From Bacillus testis (GTDB lineage: Bacteria; Bacillota; Bacilli; Bacillales; DSM-1321): DNA of 64,000 bases. Shown in pieces: positions 63,767-64,000 of this stretch (positions within the stretch are counted from its first letter, which is position 1; every line of letters starts with the position of its first letter). A model generated the notes under the pieces. That model saw only the letters and a list, made by a program, of their open reading frames with translations, ran no database searches and had not been told where the DNA came from. The translations under genes were made by a program, and so were the position numbers. The stretch is from positions 1,509,933 through 1,573,932 of the forward strand of contig NZ_LN851186.1 in the NCBI RefSeq assembly GCF_001243895.1, given 5' to 3'.

Positions 63767-64000
63767 ATGGCAAATCCATCCTCATTATCACAATTTAAAT
63801 TGTTTGTAAGGAATCATCCCTTATTAGTGAAAGAAGTAAGAAGAGGCGTTTATACATGGCAGGAAATATATGAAGATTGGTTTTTGCTGGGGGAACAGCA
63901 TGAAGTATGGCAAGGATATGAGGGCGAAGGCACAGTAGCAATAGATGACAAGGGGACAGAGAATCCGCAACAGGAATCCGCACCAAGTGGTGAAAAGGAT
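63767..64000 (+). CDS. ylbD: YlbD spore coat protein (3' end beyond window)
   Basis: ATG 63767 after GGGGTGAAAG; 78 codons are seen and the frame is open at the window edge. MANPSSLSQFKLFVRNHPLLVKEVRRGVYTWQEIYEDWFLLGEQHEVW is the start of YlbD-type spore coat proteins (about 130 residues), then a Glu/Gly/Ser-rich low-complexity part begins. It follows ylbC as in B. subtilis. Confidence 0.88.
   Translation, partial: MANPSSLSQFKLFVRNHPLLVKEVRRGVYTWQEIYEDWFLLGEQHEVWQGYEGEGTVAIDDKGTENPQQESAPSGEKD

Overview
The window is a chromosomal segment of a Gram-positive, spore-forming Bacillaceae bacterium. Gene content and order follow the Bacillus subtilis block ykyB - ykuE - fadH - ykuI - ykuJ - darB(ykuL) - ccpC - dapH - dapL - ykuU - ykuV ... 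yknUV ... ktrC - rnjA - rpoY - ykrA - defB - ykyA - pdhABCD - SR1 - yktABC - ylaF - typA - ylaH..ylaN - ftsW - pycA - ctaA/ctaBCDEFG - ylbC - ylbD. Proteins are clearly diverged from B. subtilis, and some genes (speA, slp, ykuNOP, rok) are absent or replaced, so this is a related genus or species, not B. subtilis itself. No rRNA, tRNA, CRISPR array, phage or plasmid region is visible.

Region by region. 1-1.6 kb is mobile debris: the 5' part of an IS110-family element with a candidate bridge-RNA region, followed by an internally deleted IS1182-type element. 1.6-17.3 kb holds ykyB, a Tat-type metallophosphoesterase (ykuE), an SLC13/RCK_C transporter, fadH with a FadR-like box, the EAL protein YkuI, a glutaredoxin, a metallo-beta-lactamase-fold protein, ykuJ, darB, an intact ISL3-family element with a perfect 8-bp target duplication, ccpC, the acetylase branch of lysine/diaminopimelate synthesis (dapH, dapL), and thiol redox genes ykuU and ykuV. 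17.5-28.4 kb holds a heterodimeric ABC exporter, an M3 peptidase, the K+ channel gating subunit ktrC, RNase J1 with RNA polymerase epsilon, a small stand-alone gene for a cationic amphipathic peptide, ykrA, defB and ykyA. 29.0-34.0 kb is the pyruvate dehydrogenase operon. It is followed by an SR1-like dual-function RNA with an SR1P peptide gene. 35.6-47.3 kb holds a nitronate-monooxygenase-like protein and the yktA-ylaN housekeeping/sporulation block, then ftsW. 47.4-59.5 kb is pyruvate metabolism and respiration: pycA, heme a synthesis (ctaA, ctaB), the caa3 oxidase (ctaCDEF) and its assembly factor ctaG. 59.7-64 kb holds a divergent GNAT-like protein, an AI-2E/YtvI-type membrane protein, a YugN-like protein, ylbC (apparently with a CTG start) and the start of ylbD.

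Connections. Pyruvate is fed to acetyl-CoA (pdhABCD) or oxaloacetate (pycA), and respiration is completed by the caa3 oxidase. CcpC, DarB and the SR1-like RNA are carbon and nucleotide-second-messenger regulators whose known partners in B. subtilis include PycA (DarB) and GapA/RNase J1 (SR1P); pycA and rnjA lie in this window. DarB and KtrC are both known c-di-AMP receptors. Most transcription units are bounded by strong hairpin-plus-U terminators. Several short repeat families sit in intergenic gaps. The least expected items are the 23-codon cationic peptide gene (25.8 kb), the IS110 noncoding end, the CTG start of ylbC, the intergenic repeat families, and dyads at the ykuU and ftsW promoters.
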